Shown piece by piece: positions 57,011 through 64,000 of a stretch of 64,000 nucleotides of DNA. Within the stretch, counting starts at the first letter, position 1. Every line of letters begins with the position of its first letter. The notes beneath the pieces are model-generated. The model did no database searches. It was not told the origin of the DNA and saw nothing but the letters and a program-made list of their open reading frames with translations. The position numbers and the translations under genes are program-made. Source of the stretch: Clostridiales bacterium (lineage in GTDB: Bacteria > Bacillota > Clostridia > Oscillospirales > Oscillospiraceae); NCBI GenBank assembly GCA_003150355.1, contig QAMJ01000015.1, forward strand, positions 36,391-100,390, read 5' to 3'.

Positions 57011-58864
57011 TTGAGTATTTTGGAAAACATAAATTCATCCGCAGATATAAAGAAGCTTGACAGAGAGCAGCTTCCGCAGCTGTGCGATGAGCTGAGAAAA
57101 TTTGAAATAGAGAATATCGCAAAGACCGGCGGGCATCTCTCACCGAACCTCGGGACTGTAGAGCTTACCGTTGCGATCCACAGAGTATACGACACGGAAA
57201 AGGACAGACTCGTTTTTGATGTCGGCCATCAGAGCTACACTCACAAGATCATCACCGGACGCAGGGAACAGTTCAGTACCCTGCGGCAGTACGGTGGCCT
57301 GTCAGGCTTCCCGAAGCCGTCAGAGAGCAATGATGATGCATTCATTGCCGGCCATGCGTCAAATTCTGTTTCCGTTGCGCTGGGCATGGCGAGGGCAAGA
57401 ACGCTCACCGGCGGGGACTATGATATCGTCTCTGTCATCGGCGACGGCGCGCTTACCGGCGGTCTGTCGCACGAGGGACTTGCGGACGCCGCGGCGAGCG
57501 GCGAGCCGATGGTAATAATCCTGAACGACAATAACATGTCGATAAGCGAAAATGTCGGCGGCATGGCGCAGGTGCTTCAGAATATGCGCATAAAGCCCGC
57601 CTACATAAGCTTCAAGCAGTGGCTGAAAGGGGTCTCGGAAAACATTCCAGGACTGTACAAGGCTTTCCACGTTATCAAGGAATGGCTGAAATCCCGGCTC
57701 CTGCCCGGAAACGTGTTCAGTGAGATGGGGTTATACTACCTCGGCCCAGTGGACGGGCACGATTTAGACAAGCTTGAGACGGCGATACGCTTGGCAAGAG
57801 ACGTCAGAAAAACCGTGGTGCTGCATGTCCTGACAAAGAAGGGAAAGGGCTGCTCTTACGCGGAGAGCCACCCTGACAAGTATCACGGGATAGGCCGCTT
57901 CGACCCGGAGACCGGCGAGCTTGCTCCCCCTGCCGTGAGCTTTTCCGATAAGGCCGGAGAATACCTCTGCCAGTATGCGGAGAACGACCCTCGCATCGTC
58001 GCGATAACCGCGGCAATGGCGGGAGGCACGGGCACTGAGTGCTTCGCGTCAAAGTTCCCTGAGCGTTTTTTTGACGTCGGCATTGCCGAGGGACACGGTG
58101 TAACGATGGCCGCAGGCATGGCAAAGCAGGGGCTTGTCCCCGTGTTCGCCGTCTACTCAAGCTTCCTGCAGCGGGGCTTTGATATGCTCATCCATGATGT
58201 GTCTCTGCTCGGGCTGCACACGGTTTTCTGCGTTGACCGCGCGGGGCTTGTCGGCAACGACGGCGAAACGCATCAAGGCGTGTTTGATGTGTGCTATCTT
58301 TCCGCTGTGCCGGGAATGACTATACTTTGTCCGGCAAGCTTTCAGGAGCTGCACGATATGCTCGGCTACGCGATACATGAGGTGACAGGCCCCGCAGCGG
58401 TGCGCTATCCGCGCGGCGGCGAGGGACGCTATACAGACTCGCTCATGCAGGCGGAGAACCTTATCCGCGAGGGCACGGATGTGACTGTTGTCTGCTACGG
58501 CACTATGATAAACGAGGTTCTCAATGCCGCCGATGAGCTTCAGAGCCGGGGCGTTTCAGCAGAGATAATAAAGCTCGGCATGATCGCGCCGAACAGCTTT
58601 GAACAGTGCATCGGCTCCGTGCGCAAAACTGGTCGGCTGCTTGTGGCGGAAGAGGTATGCAGCGTTGGCTGTGTAGGCTCTGCCTTGCTGGCGGCGATAT
58701 CCGTCGCTGGAGTCGAACTGAAGGCCGCGGAGCTTCTGAACCTCGGCGATGGAATCGTCAGGCACGGCACGGTCGATGAGCTTCGCCGCGAAACCGGCAT
58801 CGACGCTGCATCGATAGCGGCGGCGGGCTGCGAAATGTGCAGGACAGATACGGAGCGAGTATGA
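57011..58864 (+). CDS. dxs: 1-deoxy-D-xylulose-5-phosphate synthase
   Basis: The TPP-dependent first step of the MEP isoprenoid pathway (pyruvate + glyceraldehyde 3-phosphate). 617 aa. The start is a TTG at 57011 with GGGG upstream. GHQSYTHKIITGRREQF, TPP site GDGALTGGLSHEGLADAA with NDNNMSISENVGG, DVGIAEGHGVTMAAGMA with the catalytic Glu, and DRAGLVGNDGETHQGVFD are present. It overlaps tlyA by 4 bases. Confidence 0.96.
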   Translation: MSILENINSSADIKKLDREQLPQLCDELRKFEIENIAKTGGHLSPNLGTVELTVAIHRVYDTEKDRLVFDVGHQSYTHKIITGRREQFSTLRQYGGLSGFPKPSESNDDAFIAGHASNSVSVALGMARARTLTGGDYDIVSVIGDGALTGGLSHEGLADAAASGEPMVIILNDNNMSISENVGGMAQVLQNMRIKPAYISFKQWLKGVSENIPGLYKAFHVIKEWLKSRLLPGNVFSEMGLYYLGPVDGHDLDKLETAIRLARDVRKTVVLHVLTKKGKGCSYAESHPDKYHGIGRFDPETGELAPPAVSFSDKAGEYLCQYAENDPRIVAITAAMAGGTGTECFASKFPERFFDVGIAEGHGVTMAAGMAKQGLVPVFAVYSSFLQRGFDMLIHDVSLLGLHTVFCVDRAGLVGNDGETHQGVFDVCYLSAVPGMTILCPASFQELHDMLGYAIHEVTGPAAVRYPRGGEGRYTDSLMQAENLIREGTDVTVVCYGTMINEVLNAADELQSRGVSAEIIKLGMIAPNSFEQCIGSVRKTGRLLVAEEVCSVGCVGSALLAAISVAGVELKAAELLNLGDGIVRHGTVDELRRETGIDAASIAAAGCEMCRTDTERV

Positions 58865-59655
58865 AAAAGGTACGTCTGGATCAGCTTGTATATGAGCTTG
58901 GCTTTACTGACAGCCGGGAGCGCGCGAAGACCACGGTAATGAGCGGACTTGTATTCGTCAACGGTCAGCGTGCGGACAAGCCCGGTATGCCGGTAGCGCC
59001 CGACGCCAAGATTGAGGTACACGGGGACGCGCTGCCATTCGTGAGCCGCGGCGGCTTTAAGCTTGACAAGGCCCTGAAGGTATTTCCGGTCGATCCGTCG
59101 GGAAAGGTCTGCATCGACTGCGGCGCTTCGACCGGTGGCTTCACGGATGTGCTGCTTCAGCACGGAGCGGCCAAGGTGTACGCGGTCGACGTCGGTTACG
59201 GTCAGCTCGCGTGGAAGCTGCGCAACGATGAAAGAGTAGTAAACCTTGAGAGGACGAACCTCCGCTATGTAACAAGCGAACAGATCCCGGAGCTTATGGA
59301 TCTGGCAGTGATGGATGTTTCGTTTATCTCCATCAAGCTTGTGTTACCGGCGGTCAAGGCGCTGCTCAAGCCTGACGCCGACCTGATATGTCTCATAAAG
59401 CCGCAGTTTGAGGCCGGCAGGGAAGAGGTAGGAAAGAAAGGCGTTGTGCGTGACCGCGCAGTTCATGAGCATGTTATACACAGCATACTTGACTTTGCCC
59501 CGGAAATAGGCCTCACGGTGATGGGGCTGGATTTTTCACCCATCAAAGGCCCCGAGGGGAACATTGAATATATCTGCCACATGAAGAACCGAGTCAGCGA
59601 AGCTGTCTCGATCAACGTTGAAGCGGTCGTGACCGCCTCACATGAGGCACTGTAA
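58861..59655 (+). CDS. tlyA: TlyA-family rRNA 2'-O-methyltransferase / hemolysin-like protein
   Basis: A 264-aa protein: S4 RNA-binding domain (1-65, RLDQLVYELGFTDSRERAKTTVMSGLVFVNGQ), then an FtsJ-type methyltransferase (CIDCGASTGGFTDVLLQHGAAKVYAVDVGYGQLAWKLR). In mycobacteria TlyA methylates 16S and 23S rRNA. The gene is constantly placed between dxs and nadK in Clostridia. The start overlaps the dxs stop (ATGA). Confidence 0.93.
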   Translation: MKKVRLDQLVYELGFTDSRERAKTTVMSGLVFVNGQRADKPGMPVAPDAKIEVHGDALPFVSRGGFKLDKALKVFPVDPSGKVCIDCGASTGGFTDVLLQHGAAKVYAVDVGYGQLAWKLRNDERVVNLERTNLRYVTSEQIPELMDLAVMDVSFISIKLVLPAVKALLKPDADLICLIKPQFEAGREEVGKKGVVRDRAVHEHVIHSILDFAPEIGLTVMGLDFSPIKGPEGNIEYICHMKNRVSEAVSINVEAVVTASHEAL

Positions 59656-59668
59656 ATAAGGTGATGCA

Positions 59669-60514
59669 ATGATCGCAATTTGCCCGAATCCATTTCGTGA
59701 CACGGGATGCAGACTCAGTCTCAATGCTGAGGAGCTTCTCAAGCAGCATGGTTATGAATGCTGCATATGCCCAGTATTCGACGATCCATCAGGCAGCGTT
59801 ATACTGGCGGGGATAAAGACCGAAAGGCTGGCTGATGTTGCCGCGGACTGCTCGCTTATCATTGTTGTCGGCGGCGACGGGACGATACTCAGCGCGGCGC
59901 GCCAGCTGCGCGAATGCTCCGTCCCGATCCTCGGCATTAACCTCGGCTCCAAGGGCTTTATGGCAACGCTCGAACCGAATGAGCTTGATCACATCCTGGA
60001 CGCAGCGCACGGCGAATACCGGCTCAGCCGCAGGATGAAGATTGACGTGAGCCTTGTGCGCGGCGGGGAGACGATCTACACCGACTGCGCGCTCAACGAC
60101 GCCGTCATCCACGGCTACGGGGACTGCATCAAGCTTACCGCGCTGTGCGACGGTGCGGATATAACCGCGTTCTCCGGCGACGGTATAATACTTTCTACGC
60201 CCACTGGGTCGACTGGCTACTCCATGTCGGCAGGCGGGCCGATAGTTGAGCCTGATGCGGAGAATATCATCATAAGCCCAATATGCGCGCACATGATGAG
60301 CTCGCGCTGCTACGTGCTCGGCCCGGAACACGAGATAGAAGTACACGTAGAAAAGCTGCACGGACGCCGCGCGTATCTTTCCATTGACGGGAACTCGGTC
60401 ATGGATCTGGCAAACCACGACCGCATAATTATACGCCGCTCTGCCAGCTGCACTGTGATGGCTGACATGGGACTTAGAAATTTTTACGAAATTGCATTCG
60501 GCAAACTTCGCTGA
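59669..60514 (+). CDS. nadK: NAD kinase
   Basis: Makes NADP from NAD and ATP or polyphosphate. 281 aa. GGDGTILSAARQ is the key loop, NLGSKGFMATLEP, ALNDAVIHG, and the Gly-rich GSTGYSMSAGGPIVEPD follow. GTGATG lies upstream of the ATG, 13 bases after tlyA. Confidence 0.95.
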   Translation: MIAICPNPFRDTGCRLSLNAEELLKQHGYECCICPVFDDPSGSVILAGIKTERLADVAADCSLIIVVGGDGTILSAARQLRECSVPILGINLGSKGFMATLEPNELDHILDAAHGEYRLSRRMKIDVSLVRGGETIYTDCALNDAVIHGYGDCIKLTALCDGADITAFSGDGIILSTPTGSTGYSMSAGGPIVEPDAENIIISPICAHMMSSRCYVLGPEHEIEVHVEKLHGRRAYLSIDGNSVMDLANHDRIIIRRSASCTVMADMGLRNFYEIAFGKLR

Positions 60515-60532
60515 AGATATTGGAGGGAGCAT

Positions 60533-60982
60533 ATGAAGCCTGGCAGACAGAGCATCATAATGGAAATAATAAACGAAAAGGATATTGAGACGCAGAACCA
60601 GCTGCTTGAGGAGCTCGCGGCACGAGGAGTGAAGAGCACACAGGCCACGCTCTCCAGAGACATACGCGATATGCGCCTTGTCAAGGAGCTGGGGCCGAAC
60701 GGGAACTACCGCTATGCCGCGGCATCAAAGCCCAGTGTTGCGGCGCTTGATACCAAGCTGCGGAATATATTCAAAGAGTGTGTGCTCTCTTATGACATTG
60801 CGCAGAACATCTTCGTGATGAAGACCCTTCCGGGGCTTGCACCCGGGGCGTGTTCCACGCTCGACAGCATGGAGATAAACGGGCTCGTCGGCACTATTGC
60901 GGGCGATGATACCGCATTTGTGCTCATGCGCGACAACGAGTCGGCGCAGGCGCTTTATAACGAGATCGAAGAGCTGCTGTAA
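60533..60982 (+). CDS. argR: Arginine repressor ArgR
   Basis: A hexameric arginine-responsive regulator, 149 aa. The winged-helix DNA domain is IIMEIINEKDIETQNQLLEELAARGVKSTQATLSRDIRDMRLVK. The C-terminal oligomer/arginine domain includes GACSTLDSMEINGLVGTIAGDDTAFVLM, with the GDDT loop that binds arginine. GGAGGG precedes the ATG. In Clostridia it regularly sits next to recN. ARG-box candidates lie at the transporter promoter at 3.2 kb. Confidence 0.96.
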   Translation: MKPGRQSIIMEIINEKDIETQNQLLEELAARGVKSTQATLSRDIRDMRLVKELGPNGNYRYAAASKPSVAALDTKLRNIFKECVLSYDIAQNIFVMKTLPGLAPGACSTLDSMEINGLVGTIAGDDTAFVLMRDNESAQALYNEIEELL

Positions 60983-61024
60983 AAGGCAGGTGTGCAGAGG
61001 GCGCTTTCCAAGCAGGAGGACACC

Positions 61025-62719
61025 ATGCTTAATGAACTGCATATAGAGAATATAGCCGTCATTGAACGCGCGGATATTTCATTCGGCAGAGGCCTCAATG
61101 TGCTGACCGGTGAGACCGGTGCAGGTAAATCCATTGTCATTGACTCGATAGGCGCTGTTCTTGGCGACCGCGTGAGCCGTGAGCTTGTCCGCCGCGGTGC
61201 GGATAAGGGGCTTGTCACCGCCGCGTTTGATGTGGGCGGCTGTGAGCAGTGGCTGGCGGACAACGAAATAGAAGCCGATGATGAGCTTATCATCCAGCGC
61301 CGCATAACAGCAGACGGGAAAAGCAGCTGCCGTATCTGCGGTGCGCCCGTCACAGCGGCGCAGCTCAAGGAGCTGGCGGCGCTGCTTGTGGATATCCACG
61401 GGCAAAACGACGGACGCCAGCTCATGGATGAGCGCCGCCACCGTGAATATCTCGACCGCTTCGGCACTTATCAGGACGCATTGGATACCTATGCCGCGGC
61501 ATGGGAAAAGTACCGCTCCGTCAGCAGGGCACTCAGTCAGCTACAGATGGACGAGGTCGAAAAGGAACGCCTGAGCGACAGCCTGCGCTACCAGATAGAA
61601 GAGCTTGAGCGCGCGGGGCTGAAATCAGGGGAGTATGACTCCATATGCGCCCGGCGCGATCTTCTGCGCAACTCCGAGAAGCTTACTGACGCGCTGGATC
61701 AGGCGATGGACGCGCTCAGCAGCGGGGAGGACAACGCCCTTTCCATGGCGCAGAACGCGGCGTATTACACCGGCAAGGCTTCGGCCTATGCTTCCGAGCT
61801 TGAAGCGGCGGCGGAGAACATCAATAGTGCCGTCTTTACGCTGACGGACGCGGCGGAGACGCTGCGCGATTTCCGCGACAGCCTTGATTTTTCACCCGAG
61901 GAATATAACGAGCTTGAGACGCGCATCGCGCTTCTGAACAAGCTCCAGCGCAAATATTCGCGCGATGAGGATGCGCTGATAAGCTATCTTGACGAGTGCC
62001 GCGAGAAGCTTGACGGCATACAGTACGCCGAGGAGCGTTCGGCAAAGCTCCGGCGGGAGCTGGACGCGGCAGCAAAGGACTGCGCCGCAAAGGCCGCCGC
62101 CCTCAGCGCGAAGCGCCGCGAGGCCGCATCCGAGCTTGAGGGGCGCATAAGCGCAGAGCTTCGGGAGCTTAACATGCCTTCGGTCAGGTTCGCTGTTGAA
62201 TTTTCGCCCCTTGAGGGTGAGCCCGGCTTTGACGCGAACGGCTGCGACGATATCCGCTTTGTCATGTCGGCAAACGCCGGTGAGGCGCTTGGCCGCATAA
62301 ACCGCATCGCCTCCGGCGGCGAGCTGAGCCGCATCATGCTTGCGATGAAGAATGTCTTTGCGGAAAACGACCCCGTCGGGACGATGATCTTCGACGAGAT
62401 AGACACGGGCGTATCTGGCATCGCAGCGCAGCGAGTGGGCGAGAAGCTCTTCAGCGTGTCGCTCGGCAAGCAGGTAATGTGCGTGACGCATCTGCCGCAG
62501 ATCGCCGCGATGGCGGACAACCACTATCTTATCCGCAAGGAGGAGCGCGGCGGCAGGACCTATACGGACGTGCTCCCGCTCGACCTTGAGGGACGCAAGC
62601 AGGAGCTTGCTAGGATGCACGGCGGCGACAACATCACCGAGACGACCCTTGCCAGCGCCGAAGAACAGCTGCGCGCATGTGAAAAATTCAAGCAGGAAAG
62701 AATCAAACACACGGCTTGA
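61025..62719 (+). CDS. recN: DNA repair protein RecN
   Basis: An SMC-like ATPase in double-strand break repair, 564 aa. Walker A is GETGAGKSIVIDSI, a long coiled-coil occupies the middle (about 160-360), the ABC signature is ASGGELSRIMLA, and Walker B IFDEIDTGVSG. The start is the ATG at 61025 with CAGGAGG 6 bases upstream. It ends 31 bases before the promoter of the T-box operon. Confidence 0.96.
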   Translation: MLNELHIENIAVIERADISFGRGLNVLTGETGAGKSIVIDSIGAVLGDRVSRELVRRGADKGLVTAAFDVGGCEQWLADNEIEADDELIIQRRITADGKSSCRICGAPVTAAQLKELAALLVDIHGQNDGRQLMDERRHREYLDRFGTYQDALDTYAAAWEKYRSVSRALSQLQMDEVEKERLSDSLRYQIEELERAGLKSGEYDSICARRDLLRNSEKLTDALDQAMDALSSGEDNALSMAQNAAYYTGKASAYASELEAAAENINSAVFTLTDAAETLRDFRDSLDFSPEEYNELETRIALLNKLQRKYSRDEDALISYLDECREKLDGIQYAEERSAKLRRELDAAAKDCAAKAAALSAKRREAASELEGRISAELRELNMPSVRFAVEFSPLEGEPGFDANGCDDIRFVMSANAGEALGRINRIASGGELSRIMLAMKNVFAENDPVGTMIFDEIDTGVSGIAAQRVGEKLFSVSLGKQVMCVTHLPQIAAMADNHYLIRKEERGGRTYTDVLPLDLEGRKQELARMHGGDNITETTLASAEEQLRACEKFKQERIKHTA

Positions 62720-62744
62720 CATTGGCGTCAAGTTACAGTATAAT
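62716..62744 (+). promoter_or_regulatory. Consensus promoter of the T-box/tyrS operon
   Basis: Perfect TTGACA (62716-62721), 17-base spacer, perfect TATAAT (62739-62744). Transcription should begin near 62,751. Confidence 0.85.
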
Positions 62745-62750
62745 CCCAAA

Positions 62751-63012
62751 TGTTCAACGCTATGACGGACAGAAGTAAGCTGCTCCGGCCTGCACAGAGA
62801 GACCCCGTTTTGCTGCGAGGGGGAGAGGCGGTCAGCTGAATACAGTCCCGAGCGGCATACCGAAAGCATTGAGAGTAGGCTATGACGGGTGCGCCCGATA
62901 CAGCGCGGAAGTGCATTGCACTTGCAGAGATCCGCTTCGCGAGGGGCGGATGATGCAGAGGTGGTACCGCATAGTATATGCCCTCTGTCCGAAAGGACGG
63001 AGGGCTTTTTTT
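62751..63012 (+). ncRNA. T-box riboswitch leader (tyrosine)
   Basis: The leader senses uncharged tRNA and lets transcription continue only when it binds. Seen are AGAGA of the stem I E-loop region and the hallmark T-box GGTGGTACCGC (62960-62970), whose TGGT pairs with the tRNA ACCA end. A terminator stem GCCCTCTGTCC (62980-62990) pairs with 62995-63005 and is followed by seven T. GAATAC in the 3' side of stem I offers TAC (Tyr) as specifier, in agreement with tyrS downstream. The fold was drawn by eye. Confidence 0.9.
62980..63012 (+). terminator. Conditional terminator of the T-box
   Basis: An 11-bp stem with one G-T pair, GAAA loop and T7 tail. Its 5' arm lies just after the T-box sequence, with which it must compete for the alternative antiterminator fold. 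Confidence 0.88.
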
Positions 63013-63026
63013 GTGAGGTGATGATA

Positions 63027-63419
63027 ATGACTGTTAGCGAAAAGGCCATTTTACTGCACGGTCAGGGCTATAACTGTGCGCAGTCCGTGCTTGCCGCCTG
63101 CGGCGAGTATACCGGCATGGACGAAAAAACGGCGCTCGCAATAGCTGGAGGCTTCGGCGGCGGTATGCGCTGCGGAGAAATGTGCGGCGCAGTGTCCGGG
63201 GCGCTTATGGCTGTCGGGCTGTGCTGCCCGTATAACGACGCGTCTGATACTGAGGCCAAGGTAAAAATAGCCACGCTTGCCAAGGCGTTGACCAGGGACT
63301 TCCACGATAACTTTGGCTGCGTCCGGTGCCTTGAACTCAAGCGCGAGGGAATAAGCTGCGATGAGCTTATCGCTTATGAAGCGGTAAAGGCCGAGAAAAT
63401 GATCAAAGACAACAAATAA
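63027..63419 (+). CDS. C_GCAxxG_C_C family Cys-rich protein
   Basis: A 130-aa protein. GYNCAQSVLAACGEYTG, GGFGGGMRCGEMCGAVSGALM, GLCCPYND and FGCVRCLELK give the spaced cysteines of this redox-type family (PF09719). The start is the ATG at 63027; GAGGTG lies 6 bases upstream, which rules out the ATG at 63021. It is the first gene behind the Tyr T-box and is followed 18 bases later by tyrS. The family's function is unknown; a redox or metal-bound role is inferred from the cysteines. Confidence 0.88.
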   Translation: MTVSEKAILLHGQGYNCAQSVLAACGEYTGMDEKTALAIAGGFGGGMRCGEMCGAVSGALMAVGLCCPYNDASDTEAKVKIATLAKALTRDFHDNFGCVRCLELKREGISCDELIAYEAVKAEKMIKDNK

Positions 63420-63437
63420 TTTTATGGGGGAAATAAA

Positions 63438-64000
63438 ATGGGTATTTACGAAGAACTCGTTGCCAGAGGGCTTATCGCTCAGGTGACAAACGAAGAAGAG
63501 ATCAGAAACATGGTGAACAACGGCAAGGCCACGTTCTACATCGGCTTTGACTGCACCGCGGATTCTCTGCACGTCGGCCACTTCATGGCACTGTGCCTCA
63601 TGAAGCGTCTTCAGATGGCAGGAAACAAGCCCATCGCGCTTATCGGCGACGGCACCACGCTTATCGGCGACCCCTCCGGCCGTACCGATATGCGCAAGAT
63701 GCTGACCAAGGAGGACATCAATTATAATGCCGAGTGCTTCAAGTGCCAGATGGAGAAGTTCATCGACTTTTCCGACGGCAAGGCGCTCATGCTGCATAAC
63801 GCAGACTGGCTCGCACCGCTCAATTATATCGACCTGCTGCGCGAGGTCGGCGCATGCTTCTCCGTCAACAACATGCTGCGCGCCGAGTGCTACAAACAGC
63901 GCATGGAAAAGGGACTGAGCTTCCTCGAGTTCAACTACATGATCATGCAGAGCTACGACTTCTACTACATGTTCCAGCACTACGGCTGCAATATGCAGTT
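63438..64000 (+). CDS. tyrS: Tyrosyl-tRNA synthetase (N-terminal part, runs off the window)
   Basis: A class I aminoacyl-tRNA synthetase; 187 codons are visible. TFYIGFDCTADSLHVGHFMALCLMKRLQ holds the HIGH-type motif (HVGH), followed by IGDGTTLIGDPSGRTDMRKML, and LNYIDLLREVGACFSVNNMLRAE. FNYMIMQSYDFYYMF leads toward the tyrosine pocket. GGGGG precedes the ATG. The KMSKS half and the S4 domain lie beyond the window. Confidence 0.96.
   Translation, partial: MGIYEELVARGLIAQVTNEEEIRNMVNNGKATFYIGFDCTADSLHVGHFMALCLMKRLQMAGNKPIALIGDGTTLIGDPSGRTDMRKMLTKEDINYNAECFKCQMEKFIDFSDGKALMLHNADWLAPLNYIDLLREVGACFSVNNMLRAECYKQRMEKGLSFLEFNYMIMQSYDFYYMFQHYGCNMQ

Noticed and set aside
1..64000. CRISPR arrays, tRNA/rRNA genes, insertion sequences, prophage
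   Set aside because: No spaced direct repeats, no tRNA-like cloverleaf ending in CCA, no transposase or phage gene was seen. Gaps are short and mostly hold promoters and terminators.

Overview
The window looks like a chromosome segment of an anaerobic, endospore-forming member of the Clostridia, most plausibly Oscillospirales (Oscillospiraceae/Ruminococcaceae type). The grounds are a complete spoIIIAA-AH operon, an alpha/beta-type small acid-soluble spore protein, an FtsK/SpoIIIE translocase, a T-box leader, acetate kinase, and moderately high G+C with many GTG/TTG starts. No rRNA, tRNA, CRISPR array, insertion sequence or prophage was recognised. Genes are densely packed and often overlap by 1-11 bases. 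The only gap over 300 bases (62,720-63,026) is filled by a T-box riboswitch.

Left part (1-17.7 kb). A rearranged ECF sigma/anti-sigma remnant is followed by a polar amino-acid ABC transporter on the minus strand. Its promoter carries sequences that fit the ArgR box consensus. Next come a PLP aminotransferase overlapping a LarA-type nickel racemase, and an xpaC-telA-lemA-like-ybaK run on the minus strand. Then follow rpe-recR-rnjA and an ArsC/Spx-like protein (+), secG, a cardiolipin synthase and ogt (-), and the divergent pair ackA (-) / tmcAL (+).

Middle (17.7-36 kb). A full branched-chain amino-acid ABC operon livKHMGF has a hairpin between livK and livH. It is followed by prfA, a Sua5-CoaE fusion and an M18 aminopeptidase, then tepA, uppP, ftsK/spoIIIE, mrnC and rqcH. 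queA is convergent with rqcH and divergent from dapA. A phosphopantetheinyl transferase/HD-domain pair and a small lipoprotein follow.

Accessory part (36-49 kb). This holds rlmD with a promoter so close to its start codon that the mRNA may be leaderless, an unknown membrane-anchored protein, and two successive ECF sigma / membrane anti-sigma-like modules. It continues with an Xre/membrane protein pair, the spore protein, a P1B-type ATPase with several catalytic and transport residues replaced, a nitroreductase and a HAD phosphatase. A TetR regulator fused to a SAM-dependent methyltransferase closes this part; its promoter overlaps a perfect 16-bp inverted repeat.

Right part (49-64 kb). spoIIIAA-AH is preceded by a plausible sigma-E promoter. 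The typical Clostridia run follows: asp23-nusB-xseA-xseB-ispA-dxs-tlyA-nadK-argR-recN. A T-box leader with a Tyr (TAC) specifier candidate precedes a Cys-rich C_GCAxxG_C_C protein and the start of tyrS, which runs off the end. The ArgR encoded here is a candidate regulator of the transporter at 0.7-3.2 kb.

All calls rest on reading the sequence and on family knowledge; no database search was run.
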